In this document: one piece after another, positions 46,786-56,339 of the stretch
How the letters are laid out: the number at the start of each line of letters is the position of its first letter
How positions within the stretch are numbered: position 1 is the stretch's first letter
Assembly: GCF_024707545.1 (NCBI RefSeq)
Contig: NZ_CP062229.1
Span: forward strand, 6,553,501-6,617,500
DNA length: 64,000 bases
DNA from: Mesorhizobium onobrychidis
Lineage (GTDB): Bacteria; Pseudomonadota; Alphaproteobacteria; Rhizobiales; Rhizobiaceae
Direction of reading: 5' to 3'
The notes under the pieces: model-generated
The model's input: the letters and a program-made list of their open reading frames with translations, nothing else
Databases searched by the model: none
Told to the model about the DNA's origin: nothing
Made by a program: the position numbers and the translations under genes

Positions 46786-48605
46786 TGTCGACACATAGCG
46801 GCGACGAGAAGGAAGACACCAGCGGGCGGCCGACAAAGGCGGTCGTCGGCTCGCACCGGGACGAGGAAGAAGTCTTCGGCAAGGCCTATGATCCGCGCAT
46901 CGTGCGGCGCATCTGGAGCTTCGTGAAACCGTATCGGGGCCGGATTTTCATCTCGGTCGCCGCGGTCCTGGTGTTCACGCTGACGCAGCTGGCGATCCCG
47001 CTGGTCATCCGCTACGCCATCGACCAAGGCATGGCGGCGGGCACGCTCGACCGGTCGGTGATGATCTGGGCGACGGGCGCCTTCGCGACGATCATCCTCA
47101 TCAACTACGGCGCCAGCTATATGCAGGAGAGCGTCGTCGGCAAGGTGGCCGAAAACGTGCTCTCCGACCTGCGCCGCGCCATGTTTAGCCACCTGCAGCG
47201 GGTCTCGCTGAGCTTCATGGACAAGACCGAGGCCGGCCGGCTGATGTCGCGCCTGCAGGGCGACGTGAATTCGATGCAGGAATTCCTTGAAACGTCGGTG
47301 ATGTCGGTGGGCGACATCGTGCTGTTGTTCGGCATCGTCAGCGTCCTGCTCTGGCTCGATTTCCGGCTCGGGCTGCTGACGCTGTCGACCATGCCGGTGC
47401 TGTTCATCGTGCGCCTTTTCTGGCTGCCGCGCGCCAAGGTCGCCTTCATGGCGGCGCATGAAACCAACTCGATCGCCAACGGTGCGCTGGCCGAAGGCAT
47501 CCATGGCGTGCGCACGGTACAGAGCCTGGAACGCCAGCATGTCAATTTCGATCTATATGACGAGAAGGTGCTGGCCAATCTCAATGCCCATCTGAGGTCG
47601 GCCAGGTATGCGCAGGTGATGGTGCCGATCGTCGACACGCTGACCGGGTTCGCCATGGCGACAGTCATCGTCGTGGGCGGCTCGATGGTGCTGTCGCACA
47701 GCCTCGACGTCGGCGTAATGGTGGCGTTCCTGTTCTACATCCAGCGCTTCTTCGACCCGATCCGCTCGCTCACCATGCAGTACAGCGTGATGCAGCGCGC
47801 CATGGCTTCGGGCCAGCGCATCTCCGAAGTGCTCGACGTGCCGGTGGACGTCAGCGACAAGGACAATGCTGTTAAGCTGTCGCGCGACATGGACGGCTCG
47901 GTCGAGTTCAGGAACGTCACCTTCGGCTACCGGCAAAATCTGCCGGTGCTGAAGAACGTCTCCTTCCGCGTCAATCCGGGCGAGACCGTAGCACTTGTCG
48001 GCCCCACCGGATCGGGCAAGTCCAGTTCGATGGCGCTGGTGCACCGCTTCTACGATGTCTGGTCGGGTCAGGTCCTGGTCGGCGGGCACGATGTGCGCGA
48101 CCTGACACAGGGTTCGCTCGGAGAGCAGGTGGCAATGGTGCTGCAGGAGCCGTTCCTGTTCTCAGGAACGGTGCTGGAGAACATCCGCTATCATAAAACC
48201 GGCGCCAGCCGCGAAGAGGTGGTCCGCGCCGCACTGGCCGTCGGCGCGCACGACTTCATCGAGAACTTGCCCGATGGCTACGACACCGAACTCGAGCAGC
48301 GTGGCGGCAATCTCTCGCTCGGCCAGCGCCAGCTGATCAGTTTTGCGCGGGCGCTGGTGGCCGACGCCAAGATCCTTGTACTCGACGAAGCCACGGCCAG
48401 CATCGATTCCTATACGGAGATGCTGATCCAGAAGGCGCTGATAAAACTGCTGGAAGGCCGGACAGGGCTGGTTATTGCCCATCGCCTGGCCACCATCCGC
48501 GGCGCCGACCGAATCATCGTGCTGCAGAACGGCGAGACTGTCGAAAGCGGCAACCACGAACAGCTGATGGCAAAAAAGGCCTCTACGCCCGTCTCTACAA
48601 CATGA
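46785..48605 (+). CDS. ABC exporter half-transporter, subunit 2 (C-terminus frameshifted)
   Basis: 606 residues from ATG 46785. The acidic N-terminus leads into an exporter domain (GRIFISVAAVLVFTLTQLAI, VGDIVLLFGIVSVLLWLDF) and an NBD with Walker A GPTGSGKSSSMALVHRF, signature variant NLSLGQRQLISFARAL and Walker B ILVLDEATASIDSYTEM with a proper Glu. With subunit 1 it forms the typical asymmetric pair. At GCAAAAAAGGCC (48570-48581) the frame ends as KKASTPVSTT. The other frame continues GLYARLYNMNYASFDDISED and on to TGA at 48676, which looks like the genuine C-terminus. Either one base was lost or the read is wrong. Confidence 0.88.
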   Translation: MSTHSGDEKEDTSGRPTKAVVGSHRDEEEVFGKAYDPRIVRRIWSFVKPYRGRIFISVAAVLVFTLTQLAIPLVIRYAIDQGMAAGTLDRSVMIWATGAFATIILINYGASYMQESVVGKVAENVLSDLRRAMFSHLQRVSLSFMDKTEAGRLMSRLQGDVNSMQEFLETSVMSVGDIVLLFGIVSVLLWLDFRLGLLTLSTMPVLFIVRLFWLPRAKVAFMAAHETNSIANGALAEGIHGVRTVQSLERQHVNFDLYDEKVLANLNAHLRSARYAQVMVPIVDTLTGFAMATVIVVGGSMVLSHSLDVGVMVAFLFYIQRFFDPIRSLTMQYSVMQRAMASGQRISEVLDVPVDVSDKDNAVKLSRDMDGSVEFRNVTFGYRQNLPVLKNVSFRVNPGETVALVGPTGSGKSSSMALVHRFYDVWSGQVLVGGHDVRDLTQGSLGEQVAMVLQEPFLFSGTVLENIRYHKTGASREEVVRAALAVGAHDFIENLPDGYDTELEQRGGNLSLGQRQLISFARALVADAKILVLDEATASIDSYTEMLIQKALIKLLEGRTGLVIAHRLATIRGADRIIVLQNGETVESGNHEQLMAKKASTPVSTT

Positions 48606-48839
48606 ACTACGCTTCGTTCGACGACATATCCGAGGACGAGATGGGAATGGACGCGGCCGTCGGCAAAGCGACGTGAGCAGGACTCGCGGAGCCGGACAGA
48701 TAGCCTCTGCCGCCTTCTGCTAAGTGGAAGTAACGACCGTGCACAGAGATTCTGACTGTCTAGCGTTGGCTTTGGGAGGCGACGTATTGTGATAGAAACC
48801 CCACCGCCGTAAATCGCCGTCCTGCACTTCGCCAGCATG

Positions 48840-49012
48840 AGCGGCGACGCCGAGCAGGATGCTTCGGACTTCCAAGTCCTTTCTTGCCCTGCCCGCATTC
48901 GACAAACACTTTCTGGCCCTCCACCAGCACGCTGAGTCCTGAGCGGTTCAACGCGGTAGCATGAATGAAGCGAAGCCTTTTTCGGGATTGTACCATTTGA
49001 CCGTGCCATGGC
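48840..49012 (-). pseudogene. Cold-shock protein (CspA-like) remnant
   Basis: Across minus frames: GTVKWYNPEKGFASF (RNP-1-like start), then HATALNRSGLSVLVEGQKVF and VECGQGKKG, matching CspA-type proteins. The middle (FGFIxPDDGGKDVFV) is deleted and the frame shifts, so no functional protein results. Confidence 0.75.
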
Positions 49013-49032
49013 TCTTCAGCTGCGCACCCGTA

Positions 49033-50133
49033 TCAGCGGTGGACTCTCCAGCGCGGCGCGTATCTGCCGGCGTTTCGCGATCTGATCGCTGATCTCCAGC
49101 ACTTGCACCACCTGATGACCTCTTGGACTTTCTTCAACCGAGACCTTGAGAGAACAGCCTTCCCATCAATTGATGAACATCGTAACAGCATCGTCGGTGA
49201 GCCCTGGCTGAGTTTGATGACATGCGCCACGATCAGAGCGTGTCGACGACTGGCATTGAAGTCGTTGGCCAGCCAGGCCGGCGTAGCATTGCCTTCACGG
49301 ATCATCTGGTCCCAGCGGCCAGATGATATGCGGACCTGCAGTTTCGGATCGATCTCCAGCGTCCGCAGATAGGCGATACGGTCGGCGAGCCCGACCAAGT
49401 TCGATGCACCAGGTGCTTCTGGCGAGGATCGCAGCCAAGAAAGCGCGTCTGCCCGATGGTTTGGTCAACCTCCAGAAGACGGTCGAGGGATTGCAGCCTA
49501 TCAGACGAAAGGCCTTCGATCAGCGTCTTTTCCGCACGCCGACGAGCTATAGCGCGACCCGCGATCCCCATCCGCTCGATAATGTTGGCCGCCGGGAGCA
49601 GCGAATTTCGATTGCGGAACTCCGCCACAATGGCGCCAGCTATCGAAGCACCGGCGTCTGTTGTTGAGCCCGTCTCGATAGCCGTCAGCAATGCGGCACG
49701 CCGATCTTCGGCAGTTGCGTTTCGCTTCCGTAGATAACCTAGGAGATGAGCAATGTGATTGCTGCGGGTCTCCTCACGACGGGCATACAACCTGAATGCG
49801 GTCGAGCTTGCACCTACTTGCCCAGCAACATAGTCAAGCATAGCTTTCCGCGGAACCCTCGTTGGCGAACAGTGGCCGGCCGGGATAGCGCATTAAGCAG
49901 AGTTGGATCGCGAAGCCGAGCTGATTGTGTTCGCGCCGCCGTAGCTGGATTTCCAACAAATCGGCCGGCGCAAGAGAATAGTGCCGGATCAGACTGTCTT
50001 CGTCGATCGGAATGGCGAGTAGCGTCTTTCGTTCGTGTTCTTTGAGTAGCGCACGTCGGGCCACTTTCCACTCCACTCTAGAACGGTAGTGGCCAAGCCT
50101 CTGTCCAAAGCAGCCTAGCAGTACAGGAGGCAA
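49033..50133 (-). pseudogene. Tn3-family transposase, N-terminal third
   Basis: Starts near 50133 with LLKEHERKTLLAIPIDEDSL, IRHYSLAPADLLEIQLRRRE, HNQLGFAIQLCLMRYPGRPL (DUF4158). It continues after a frameshift as VAGQVGASSTAFRLYARREE, TRSNHIAHLLGYLRKRNATA, and in a third frame LVGLADRIAYLRTLEIDPKL. The DDE catalytic part is absent. A third, separate Tn3 remnant in the window. Confidence 0.8.
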
Positions 50134-50399
50134 ATGACGTATCCACAGCGAACATCCGGGTGTTCACTTTTCGTTCGGGCTTAGCGCAAATTCTGAACAG
50201 CTCTTGTTCCGGCCCCATTCCGTCGGACCTGATCGCGGCCGCACGGGTGATCCTCGATCGACCAGAGTAAATCGGCATCGGGGGATCAGCGCCGATCTGC
50301 AATCGGCGCCGCTTCGACTTGGAACATTGCGATCTGGATTGGCAGGTCAAGGCCGGCCTTGACGATCGATGGCACAGCGCCGAGATTGTCCGAAGCACC

Positions 50400-50605
50400 A
50401 CTACCCCCAACGATCCCGTTGTAAAGGCAGATGGCGTCGCCGACGAGAATGGCTGGACAATCGTTGTGATACCTCCTCGCCGATCTACGAGCGATGCAGG
50501 CTACACAGCCATTGCGCGCGAGGCGCTCCGCGGGATTTGCCAACCTCCCCATTTTTTCATGCAGTCGGGCGTCGGCGGCGTGGCCGCTGCCTGGGCGGCC
50601 GCCTA
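50400..50605 (+). pseudogene. PLP-dependent ammonia-lyase remnant (diaminopropionate ammonia-lyase-like)
   Basis: Reads ENGWTIVVIPPRRSTSDAGY, TAIAREALRG and then PPHFFMQSGVGGVAAAWAAA, the PLP-phosphate-binding GVGG region of fold-type II ammonia-lyases. No start and no C-terminus. Fused to an unrelated piece at about 50605. Confidence 0.55.
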
Positions 50606-50760
50606 CGGCCCCTTTGCGCGACGGTCGCGAAGATCGAGGCGACCTATGCCTGGCTGGAGATTTCGTTGGATAGCGAGGAGCCGTTCCACGTCGGTCACAT
50701 CGCTTTGGCGACGGTTCTCTTGGATAGAGTTTCGCCGCTCCCAGCGGGTCCGGCTTGAGT
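50605..50760 (+). pseudogene. Glutathione S-transferase C-terminal remnant
   Basis: Reads ATVAKIEATYAWLEISLDSE, EPFHVGHIALATVLL and in another frame WIEFRRSQ ... EWLSSLRYMM. This resembles the C-terminal helices of bacterial GSTs (HIGxIALxxAL.xLDFR). It is short and frameshifted. Confidence 0.45.
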
Positions 50761-50817
50761 GGCTGTCCTCGCTGCGCTATATGATGCGTGATGATTGATG
50801 CGCACCAGGAGGTCGAT

Positions 50818-51045
50818 ATGAGAACGACACTAGCGATAGATGACGACGTCCTGCTCGCGGCCAAGGCCATGGCCCGGCAGCAGGATCGCAGCGTCGGTGA
50901 GATCATCACCGATCTCGCCCGGCGCTCACTGCGCCGCCCGCAGGCCGGCGGCGAGCGCAACGGGATTCCTCTGCTGTCGCCTCGGTCGGATACACCTCCT
51001 GTCACGCTTGAGACGGTCAATGCCTTGCGTGACAAGCTGCCGTGA
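50818..51045 (+). CDS. Antitoxin of a VapBC-type system
   Basis: 75 residues from ATG 50818 behind a strong AGGAGG. The N-terminus MRTTLAIDDDVLLAAKAMAR with QQDRSVGEIITDLARRSLRR is a ribbon-helix-helix fold (T-x-x-I-D-D-D-V ... V-G-x-x-I-x-x-L-A-R-x-x-L). The C-terminal tail should wrap the toxin. It overlaps the toxin gene by 4 bases (GTGA arrangement). It likely represses its own operon. Confidence 0.85.
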   Translation: MRTTLAIDDDVLLAAKAMARQQDRSVGEIITDLARRSLRRPQAGGERNGIPLLSPRSDTPPVTLETVNALRDKLP

Positions 51046-51479
51046 CCTTCCTGCTCGACGTCAATGTACTGATCGCGCTGATCGATCCTGGCCATGTCGG
51101 CCATGACGACGCGCATGGCTGGTTCGAAGCGACCGGTCACGCCGCATGGGCCACTTGTCCCATCACCGAAAACGGCGTCATCCGCATCATCGGCAATCCG
51201 AAATATCCCAATTCTCCCGGTTCGCCTGCTGTCGTCGCGCAGATCGTTACTAAGTTACGCGCCCTGCCCGGCCACAGCTTCTGGCCCGACGATGTGAGCC
51301 TCGTCGGCTCAGGCGACATTGATGCGGCAAAAGTCCTGACTTCAGCACAGGTTACCGACATCTATCTTCTTGCGCTCGCTAAGGCGCATAGTGGCCATCT
51401 GGCGAGCTTCGACCGCAAGCTGTCGACGGCGGCCGTGAGAGGCGGGAAATCCGCACTGCATCTGATCCCCGCAAGATAG
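51042..51479 (+). CDS. PIN-domain toxin (VapC-like ribonuclease)
   Basis: 145 residues. PIN-domain acidic residues are visible: FLLDVNVLIALID (first Asp), CPITENGVIRIIGNP (Glu), VTDIYLLALAKAHSGHLAS (Asp) and FDRKLSTAAV (last Asp). Such toxins cleave tRNA or rRNA, and the antitoxin upstream blocks them. The start overlaps the antitoxin stop. A complete pair in a region of decayed IS remnants, which may help to stabilise the island. Confidence 0.88.
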   Translation: MTFLLDVNVLIALIDPGHVGHDDAHGWFEATGHAAWATCPITENGVIRIIGNPKYPNSPGSPAVVAQIVTKLRALPGHSFWPDDVSLVGSGDIDAAKVLTSAQVTDIYLLALAKAHSGHLASFDRKLSTAAVRGGKSALHLIPAR

Positions 51480-52359
51480 ATCGCCGGAGTGTCCTTACAA
51501 ACTGGGCCCAAGGCAAGATGTCACCGAGTTGCGCCTCCGCCGTCTCCGGAGGGCATTGCCGCGATGTCCAACGTCGCAGCGTCATTTACGACGCCACAGC
51601 CCAGCAGACGGCGGCTCCACGACAGCAGGCGCCGGCCGGCGGCTCGGTCGCCCTATTGATCAAGGAAGCCATCAGGGTTCATGCCTTCGAACACGCCTAT
51701 GCGAAGGCCAACCTCGATCATCGAGCGACCAAGCCAAAGCACCCATGGACATCACGTCTAGTCCTCCAGCAGATAACCCTTTCGATGCGGCAGAGGCTTG
51801 TTACCCGCGACCTTGGCAATGATCTGCTTGGCGGCCGGAGGCGATGGAGTCCGGCGATCGAAGGGCGCCGATCAGTCGCGGCTTTCGCGGCTGCCGAGCG
51901 CGACAGCTAGCAATCGACCTGAATCTATTCAAAGCCTTGCGTCCTCCCCGCCAACGCAAAAAGCAGTTCACGGCGATGGCCATTTATCTGCTGGAGGCGG
52001 AAGGCAAACCGAGCCTGGACGACCACCCTGGTGCTCTTCTTCTGTCCGGCGCAGACGGCGCCGATCACTTTGCGCGCCATGTTGCGGACATCCCGGCCGA
52101 CGGCGACGACGTCGCCAGCAACGCGGCGGCCGTGCGTCGCCTTCTCGGGGATTCGGATCTTGCGGAGGCCTGGCGCCAGGGCAGATTGTCCCATCAACGA
52201 GCGCCTCCCGCTTTGCTCGAGCAGCCGCAGGCCAAGGCGACGACGGCGCTGCTGCACAATCCACTGCGACCGGAGGGCTCGGACCGGCTCCGAGTCCTCG
52301 CGCTGGTCGGCAGGGAGATCGGGCCTAGCTGACATTGGCGTGAAGATGTTGGCCAAGCA
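51480..52359. other. No gene recognised with confidence
   Basis: Overlapping long frames exist on both strands (GC-rich codon bias), for example plus-strand 51844-52332 beginning AIDLNLFKALRPPRQRKKQF, and a minus-strand frame across it. None shows a known family, so neither is called. Confidence 0.4.
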
Positions 52360-52481
52360 TAAAGGACAACTATGCAAAGCATCTCCGTACCGCTGGGATT
52401 GAGATCGACCGCGATGGCAGGCAAGGCAAGATGAACAATTGTCAGATCGATGGTGACTACAAACGTCGGGAACGCCAGCAC
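52360..52481 (-). pseudogene. MFS transporter (DHA2/EmrB type) N-terminal remnant
   Basis: Reads FVVTIDLTIVHLALPAIAVD, then LNPSGTEMLCIVVLYAWP, the first helix and loop of 14-helix drug-proton antiporters (V-T-L-D-x-T-I-V-N-V-A-L-P-x-I). Nothing of helices 3 onward follows. Confidence 0.65.
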
Positions 52482-52548
52482 GGCGAGACCGAGCCAACTC
52501 CACTATGTAGAACCACGCTTCTCAATGCCAGGGGTCATAGTCACAGGA

Positions 52549-53127
52549 CTAGGCGACCATGGTGTAGGTGAAGTAGCCAAGCCCACGACGACCACCACGT
52601 TTGCTAAAGGTCGCATTCATTCCGACATTGCTTTGCCATGTAAGAGACGCAACATCCGTGTGCCCATCAGAGGCCAGGCTTTGAAGCGTTGCGTCAACGA
52701 GCACTGAGCCGATCCCTCTGCTTCGGTGATCCGCAGACACCAGCACAAGGTCGATACTGGAGCTGTCTTCCGTTTCCCCTCGCTGCGTGGTGTGGATGAG
52801 CCCGATACGATCCCCGCTCTGGTCGATATAGAAGAAAGAGGCCCCCAACAGAGTGTCTATATCCTGTAGCTCTCCCAGAATAAACTCAGATGGAATCTCG
52901 CCGACTTTGAAAGCGGTAGGCACATCCGCATAGGAACGGCGGTACAGGCGCTTGCCATGGGTGCTCCGCCATAACCGAGCTGCGCGGTAGGTCAACTGCG
53001 CCAGGATTGAACCACGGGTGCCCAGAGCGGCCACAATATCCCGAGCGGTAGCTGAGCCGCTACGGTGTGTGCTCAAAAGCACCCAGCACCGCCGCAGGTA
53101 CCCCGGCGGGCCCTCAAATATGGGCAA
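52549..53127 (-). CDS. GNAT-family N-acetyltransferase
   Basis: 192 residues. The C-terminal half has the GNAT acetyl-CoA site IDLVLVSADHRSRGIGSVLV, DATLQSLASDGHTD (motif A R-x-x-G-x-G) and NVGMNATFSKRGGRRGLGYF (motif B). The N-terminal half (RAARLWRSTHGKRLYRRSYA, ELQDIDTLLGASFFYIDQSG) is compatible with sugar- or amine-acetylating members. The start is uncertain; the first 30 residues may not be real. Substrate unknown. It lies 50 bases beyond queE with no clear link to the que operon. Confidence 0.7.
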   Translation of the reverse strand: MPIFEGPPGYLRRCWVLLSTHRSGSATARDIVAALGTRGSILAQLTYRAARLWRSTHGKRLYRRSYADVPTAFKVGEIPSEFILGELQDIDTLLGASFFYIDQSGDRIGLIHTTQRGETEDSSSIDLVLVSADHRSRGIGSVLVDATLQSLASDGHTDVASLTWQSNVGMNATFSKRGGRRGLGYFTYTMVA

Positions 53128-53178
53128 CCCGTCCAGCCGAAGATCCGCAGGTCCAGTTCCCGCACAACGCAGGCGAGA

Positions 53179-53904
53179 CTAGACGCCCCTCCTGTTACCC
53201 CAGAGCATAACGTGCAATTGCGGCAGCACGCGCGCTTCGAACCACTTGTCGCGTGTCACCTTTTCAACGAGCCACTCCATGCGTTTCATTATTCCTTCCA
53301 GATCGACAGGCGCGCCTTCATCGCCAGGGCGCGGTGGCGTGTGATTGCCGGGTTGCAGATAGACCGGAAGGCGTGGAAATCGCGCGGCGGTGCCTTTGGC
53401 GTAGTCGTAGTCACGCTCGTCGAAAACAACGAGCTTGAGCACGACCTGCGGCTTCTCCTGCGCCGCTTCTATGCACGCCTCGAATGCAGCCCAATCGGTG
53501 CTCATTTCGCTTGATGGCGGCTTTGGGCTGAGGACCAGCACGTCAAGATCCGCAAACCAGTCCCTGACCACCGAACCTTGGGTTTCCAGCGCAAATCGGT
53601 AACCTTCACCATGGCCCCGCTCGATGAGCGCATCGAGCGGCTGAATGGCCGGATTGCCGCCTGACAGCGACACCATCACTGGCCGACCACCGGAAAGCGC
53701 AACGACGCTTTGCCACACCGCATCGATTGTCATCATCTTCCATTGGTAGCGGAATTGATTGTCCACCGCATGGAGGCTGTCGCACCAGGAACAGCGGTAG
53801 TCACACCCGCCGGTCCTTATGAAGACTGTAGGCAAACCGATTAGCACTCCCTCGCCCTGGACGGTGGGCCCAAATATCTCGCTCACACGGATTGCGGGGT
53901 GCAT
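53179..53904 (-). CDS. queE: 7-carboxy-7-deazaguanine synthase QueE
   Basis: 241 residues from ATG 53904, five bases after the queD stop; the longer frame from 53991 would overlap queD. Radical SAM enzyme with [20 protein letters not shown] and the cluster motif [12 protein letters not shown] (CxxxCxxC). [20 protein letters not shown] and [15 protein letters not shown] are QueE-like. It converts carboxy-tetrahydropterin to 7-carboxy-7-deazaguanine, the step before QueC. Confidence 0.95.
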   Translation of the reverse strand: MHPAIRVSEIFGPTVQGEGVLIGLPTVFIRTGGCDYRCSWCDSLHAVDNQFRYQWKMMTIDAVWQSVVALSGGRPVMVSLSGGNPAIQPLDALIERGHGEGYRFALETQGSVVRDWFADLDVLVLSPKPPSSEMSTDWAAFEACIEAAQEKPQVVLKLVVFDERDYDYAKGTAARFPRLPVYLQPGNHTPPRPGDEGAPVDLEGIMKRMEWLVEKVTRDKWFEARVLPQLHVMLWGNRRGV

Positions 53905-53909
53905 GTCCG

Positions 53910-54266
53910 TCACGGCCGGTATTCCGCCCAGGTTTTCGGGGTTTCGCTCACCCGCACGGCCGCGGTTTCCGGCAGACGTGCCTTGCACCATTCATAAAGA
54001 TGTCTGGCCAGGTATTCCGCCGTGACTTGCTCATGTCCCAGCACGTCGTTGAGGTGCTGATGGTCGAGGCTCTCGTCGATATAGCGTTTGAGCGGCGCCA
54101 AATCGTGATAGTCGCGCACGAAGCCGTGTGCGTCCAGTTCTTTCGCCGAAAGCTCCACTTCGACAATGTAGTTATGCCCGTGCAGGCGCGCACACTGATG
54201 GTCCGAAGGCAAAGAGGTGAGCTGATGCGAGGCCGAGAAGTGGAATTCCTTGGTGATGCGGAACAT
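53910..54266 (-). CDS. queD: 6-carboxy-tetrahydropterin synthase QueD
   Basis: 118 residues. Start [16 protein letters not shown] (zinc His), [20 protein letters not shown] (HGHNY zinc histidines), [20 protein letters not shown] and [10 protein letters not shown], then ATAEYLAR-like [20 protein letters not shown]. It makes carboxy-tetrahydropterin from dihydroneopterin triphosphate. The ATG overlaps the queC stop (ATGA). No folE is present in this window. Confidence 0.95.
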   Translation of the reverse strand: MFRITKEFHFSASHQLTSLPSDHQCARLHGHNYIVEVELSAKELDAHGFVRDYHDLAPLKRYIDESLDHQHLNDVLGHEQVTAEYLARHLYEWCKARLPETAAVRVSETPKTWAEYRP

Positions 54267-54964
54267 CAGGCGCTCCTCCTCCGCAGCGCCTCGAGCCAGA
54301 AGTCGGCGTCTTCGTAGTAGGTTGGATCAGCGTGCCCCGCGAGATGAAACGCCTCGCGCCGCTCGACGCAGGTCCCACACCGTCCGCAGTGACGCTCGCC
54401 GCCCTTGTAACATGACCAGGTCTCCGCAAATGGCGTTCCGTGTCTTGCTCCATCCCCGACGATGTCCGCCTTCGTGAGGTTCACGAAAGGCGTATAAAGG
54501 CGAATCTCTGCGTAGCCGTCCAGCGCGCGGTCTTGCATCATCTGGAAAGCTTCGATGAAGGCCGGACGGCAATCTGGATAGATGAAATGGTCGCCGCCAT
54601 GTACGGCCATCGCCACCGCTTCGGCCTTGTGTGCGGCGGCGAGACCGAAGGCGATTGCCAACATGATGGCGTTCCGGTTCGGCACCACCGTGATCTTCAT
54701 AGTGTCTTCGGCATAGTGGCCGTCGGGCACGTCAACATTATCGGTCAGGGCTGAGCCGAAAAGGCCGCGGCCGACCTCGGAGATGTCGATGATCTGGTGC
54801 ATAGTGTTCAGTCGCTCCGCGCAGAGAGCCGCGAAGCCCAATTCTTTCCTGTGCCGTTGGCCGTAATCGAAAGACAGGAGGCCGGCGAGCTCGTGCTCCG
54901 CTGCCACTCTGTGAGCAAGGGAAACGGAGTCCAATCCGCCGGAGCAGATGACGAGAGTCTTCAT
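54266..54964 (-). CDS. queC: 7-cyano-7-deazaguanine (preQ0) synthase QueC
   Basis: 232 residues from ATG 54964. N-type ATP-pyrophosphatase motif ICSGGLDSVSLAHRV, LSFDYGQRHRKELGFAA, VPNRNAIMLAIAFGLAAAHK, and the zinc-binding end ETWSCYKGGERHCGRCGTCV with ERREAFHLAG. It makes preQ0, precursor of queuosine. Operon order queC-queD-queE, all overlapping or nearly so. No preQ1 riboswitch or DNA deazapurine-modification genes are seen. Queuosine is needed for normal symbiosis in Sinorhizobium meliloti. Confidence 0.96.
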   Translation of the reverse strand: MKTLVICSGGLDSVSLAHRVAAEHELAGLLSFDYGQRHRKELGFAALCAERLNTMHQIIDISEVGRGLFGSALTDNVDVPDGHYAEDTMKITVVPNRNAIMLAIAFGLAAAHKAEAVAMAVHGGDHFIYPDCRPAFIEAFQMMQDRALDGYAEIRLYTPFVNLTKADIVGDGARHGTPFAETWSCYKGGERHCGRCGTCVERREAFHLAGHADPTYYEDADFWLEALRRRSA

Positions 54965-55445
54965 CGTGGTATCCTTGTTTTGACCGGGTAAGGCTGCGAC
55001 CGGAGATTTCTCTGCGCTCCCCCTACCCCAGCGAGTCAACTTTGTGAACCCCGTGGAGTCTGCTGCGCTGACGTGCCGTGGTGCAGCAGGTCCCGACAGC
55101 GGGGCTAAGCCTCTTCAGTGGACGTTCAGACCCAAGCGTATGCTCAGCAGGACAAATGCGAAGCGACCTCACGACATGGCGACGAAATCTGCGTTCGAGT
55201 AGCGGATGCTCGCAGAGGCCAGGGTAGATTGGCGAAGCGAGGAAGGAATGGCGTCCACGGTCGTAGCGCAGAAGGCCAAGTTCAAGGACAGTGCGCGCGC
55301 CTCGCTTCAGGATCAGTCCTAACCGGAACTCGCAATCCATCGGTGGCCGAGCGGCAGCCCAACAAGGGATTGGTCGTGCGCCGACATCTGTGAACAAGCC
55401 GTGTGCGGCGTTGCAATCACCACTGTATTGCGCGCAATTGCCTAA
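54965..55445. other. Upstream region of queC, no gene recognised
   Basis: Contains the queCDE promoter on the minus strand and the upstream region of the small gene at 55446 on the plus strand. I looked for a preQ1 riboswitch and saw no convincing one. Other frames lack family signatures. Confidence 0.4.
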
Positions 55446-55835
55446 ATGGCGTTGGATGAACTGGATTTGGCGATTTTCCAAATGGCGGTCGAAAGCGTCC
55501 GCTCGCTCTCCCTAAGCTTCAACCAAAAAGCCGCGGAGATCGCCGCGAGGAGCCACGGTATCCTGGTTTTCGACGTGCGGGTCGACGGTGACTCGGAGGT
55601 CCAGAGGGTCGCAGCCATCCGATATCGAGGCGACCAGACTGGCGTGGTCGCGTTGGACAGACAGGGCCTTGTTATCCGCCATTGCATGGTCAATGGCACC
55701 TTCTCACATTTCATTGCGCCGTTGGAGAACTGGACTAGCATGCCCCTGTCAATGCAGGCCAAGATCGATGTCACCGTCGATGCCGGTCTCTTCCTAAGCG
55801 CCTTGCGAAATGCCGGTCATATGCTTGGCAGCTAG
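55446..55835 (+). CDS. Hypothetical protein
   Basis: 129 residues: MALDELDLAIFQMAVESVRS, LSFNQKAAEIAARSHGILVF, DVRVDGDSEVQRVAAIRYRG and a C-terminal LFLSALRNAGHMLGS. Composition and even hydrophobic spacing look like a real alpha/beta protein, but I recognise no family. The ribosome site is weak. It stands alone between the que operon and IS debris. Confidence 0.4.
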   Translation: MALDELDLAIFQMAVESVRSLSLSFNQKAAEIAARSHGILVFDVRVDGDSEVQRVAAIRYRGDQTGVVALDRQGLVIRHCMVNGTFSHFIAPLENWTSMPLSMQAKIDVTVDAGLFLSALRNAGHMLGS

Positions 55836-56339
55836 CATATGACCGGAATGCATCTGTGGATTTTTGCATCCTGGGCATTCGAGCGGCTGCCCACCGTGGT
55901 TCTGTAGCGCGCGGATGTGTCAGGGCCCGGGGAGAGCGCGACGATCTGTTGCTCGCGTTCGTGACATCCTCACGACATGAGCATTGCCTTCTCCTTCACG
56001 TTACACGATAAATACCGCCGGTGCTCCCTGTTCGCCGTCAGGTCGCGCTTCTATAGTTCATCGAGCAGGAAAAGCGCGCGATCGGCGCTTGCCCGAACGC
56101 TGCACCGAGACACGTCTCGCTAGTGTGCCGACGCGTTGAAGCGCCGCGTTGATTATGGGTCTTAGAGATCGAGCGCTCGGGCTGCTTCTCGAGATCAACA
56201 CCGCCACCCCTTTCTGTGACTTTGCGCTGGAGCTGATTCGGGTACAGAAGCGCGACATATGTGGAACGGCTCCGTTGGCTGGCGGAAAAACAGCGTGACT
56301 GCGGACGACGCATGGTTCCAAGTTGGACCGCGGCAGCCG
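55836..56339. other. Intergenic debris
   Basis: No gene recognised. Leads into the ISNCY scrap; probably old IS sequence. Confidence 0.35.

Noticed and set aside
45154..48089. Several long minus-strand frames across the ABC exporter genes
   Set aside because: Shadows with Asp/Glu/His-rich low-complexity sequence opposite well-conserved exporter genes.
51844..52332. 162-residue plus-strand frame
   Set aside because: Not called as a gene: competing frames on both strands, no family, no ribosome site.
53179..54964. 7-deazaguanine DNA-modification (dpd) system
   Set aside because: Only queC, D and E are present; no dpdA or other dpd genes lie in the window.
54965..55060. preQ1 riboswitch before queC
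   Set aside because: The leader lacks the compact stem and A-rich tail of preQ1-I and no clear alternative class was seen.
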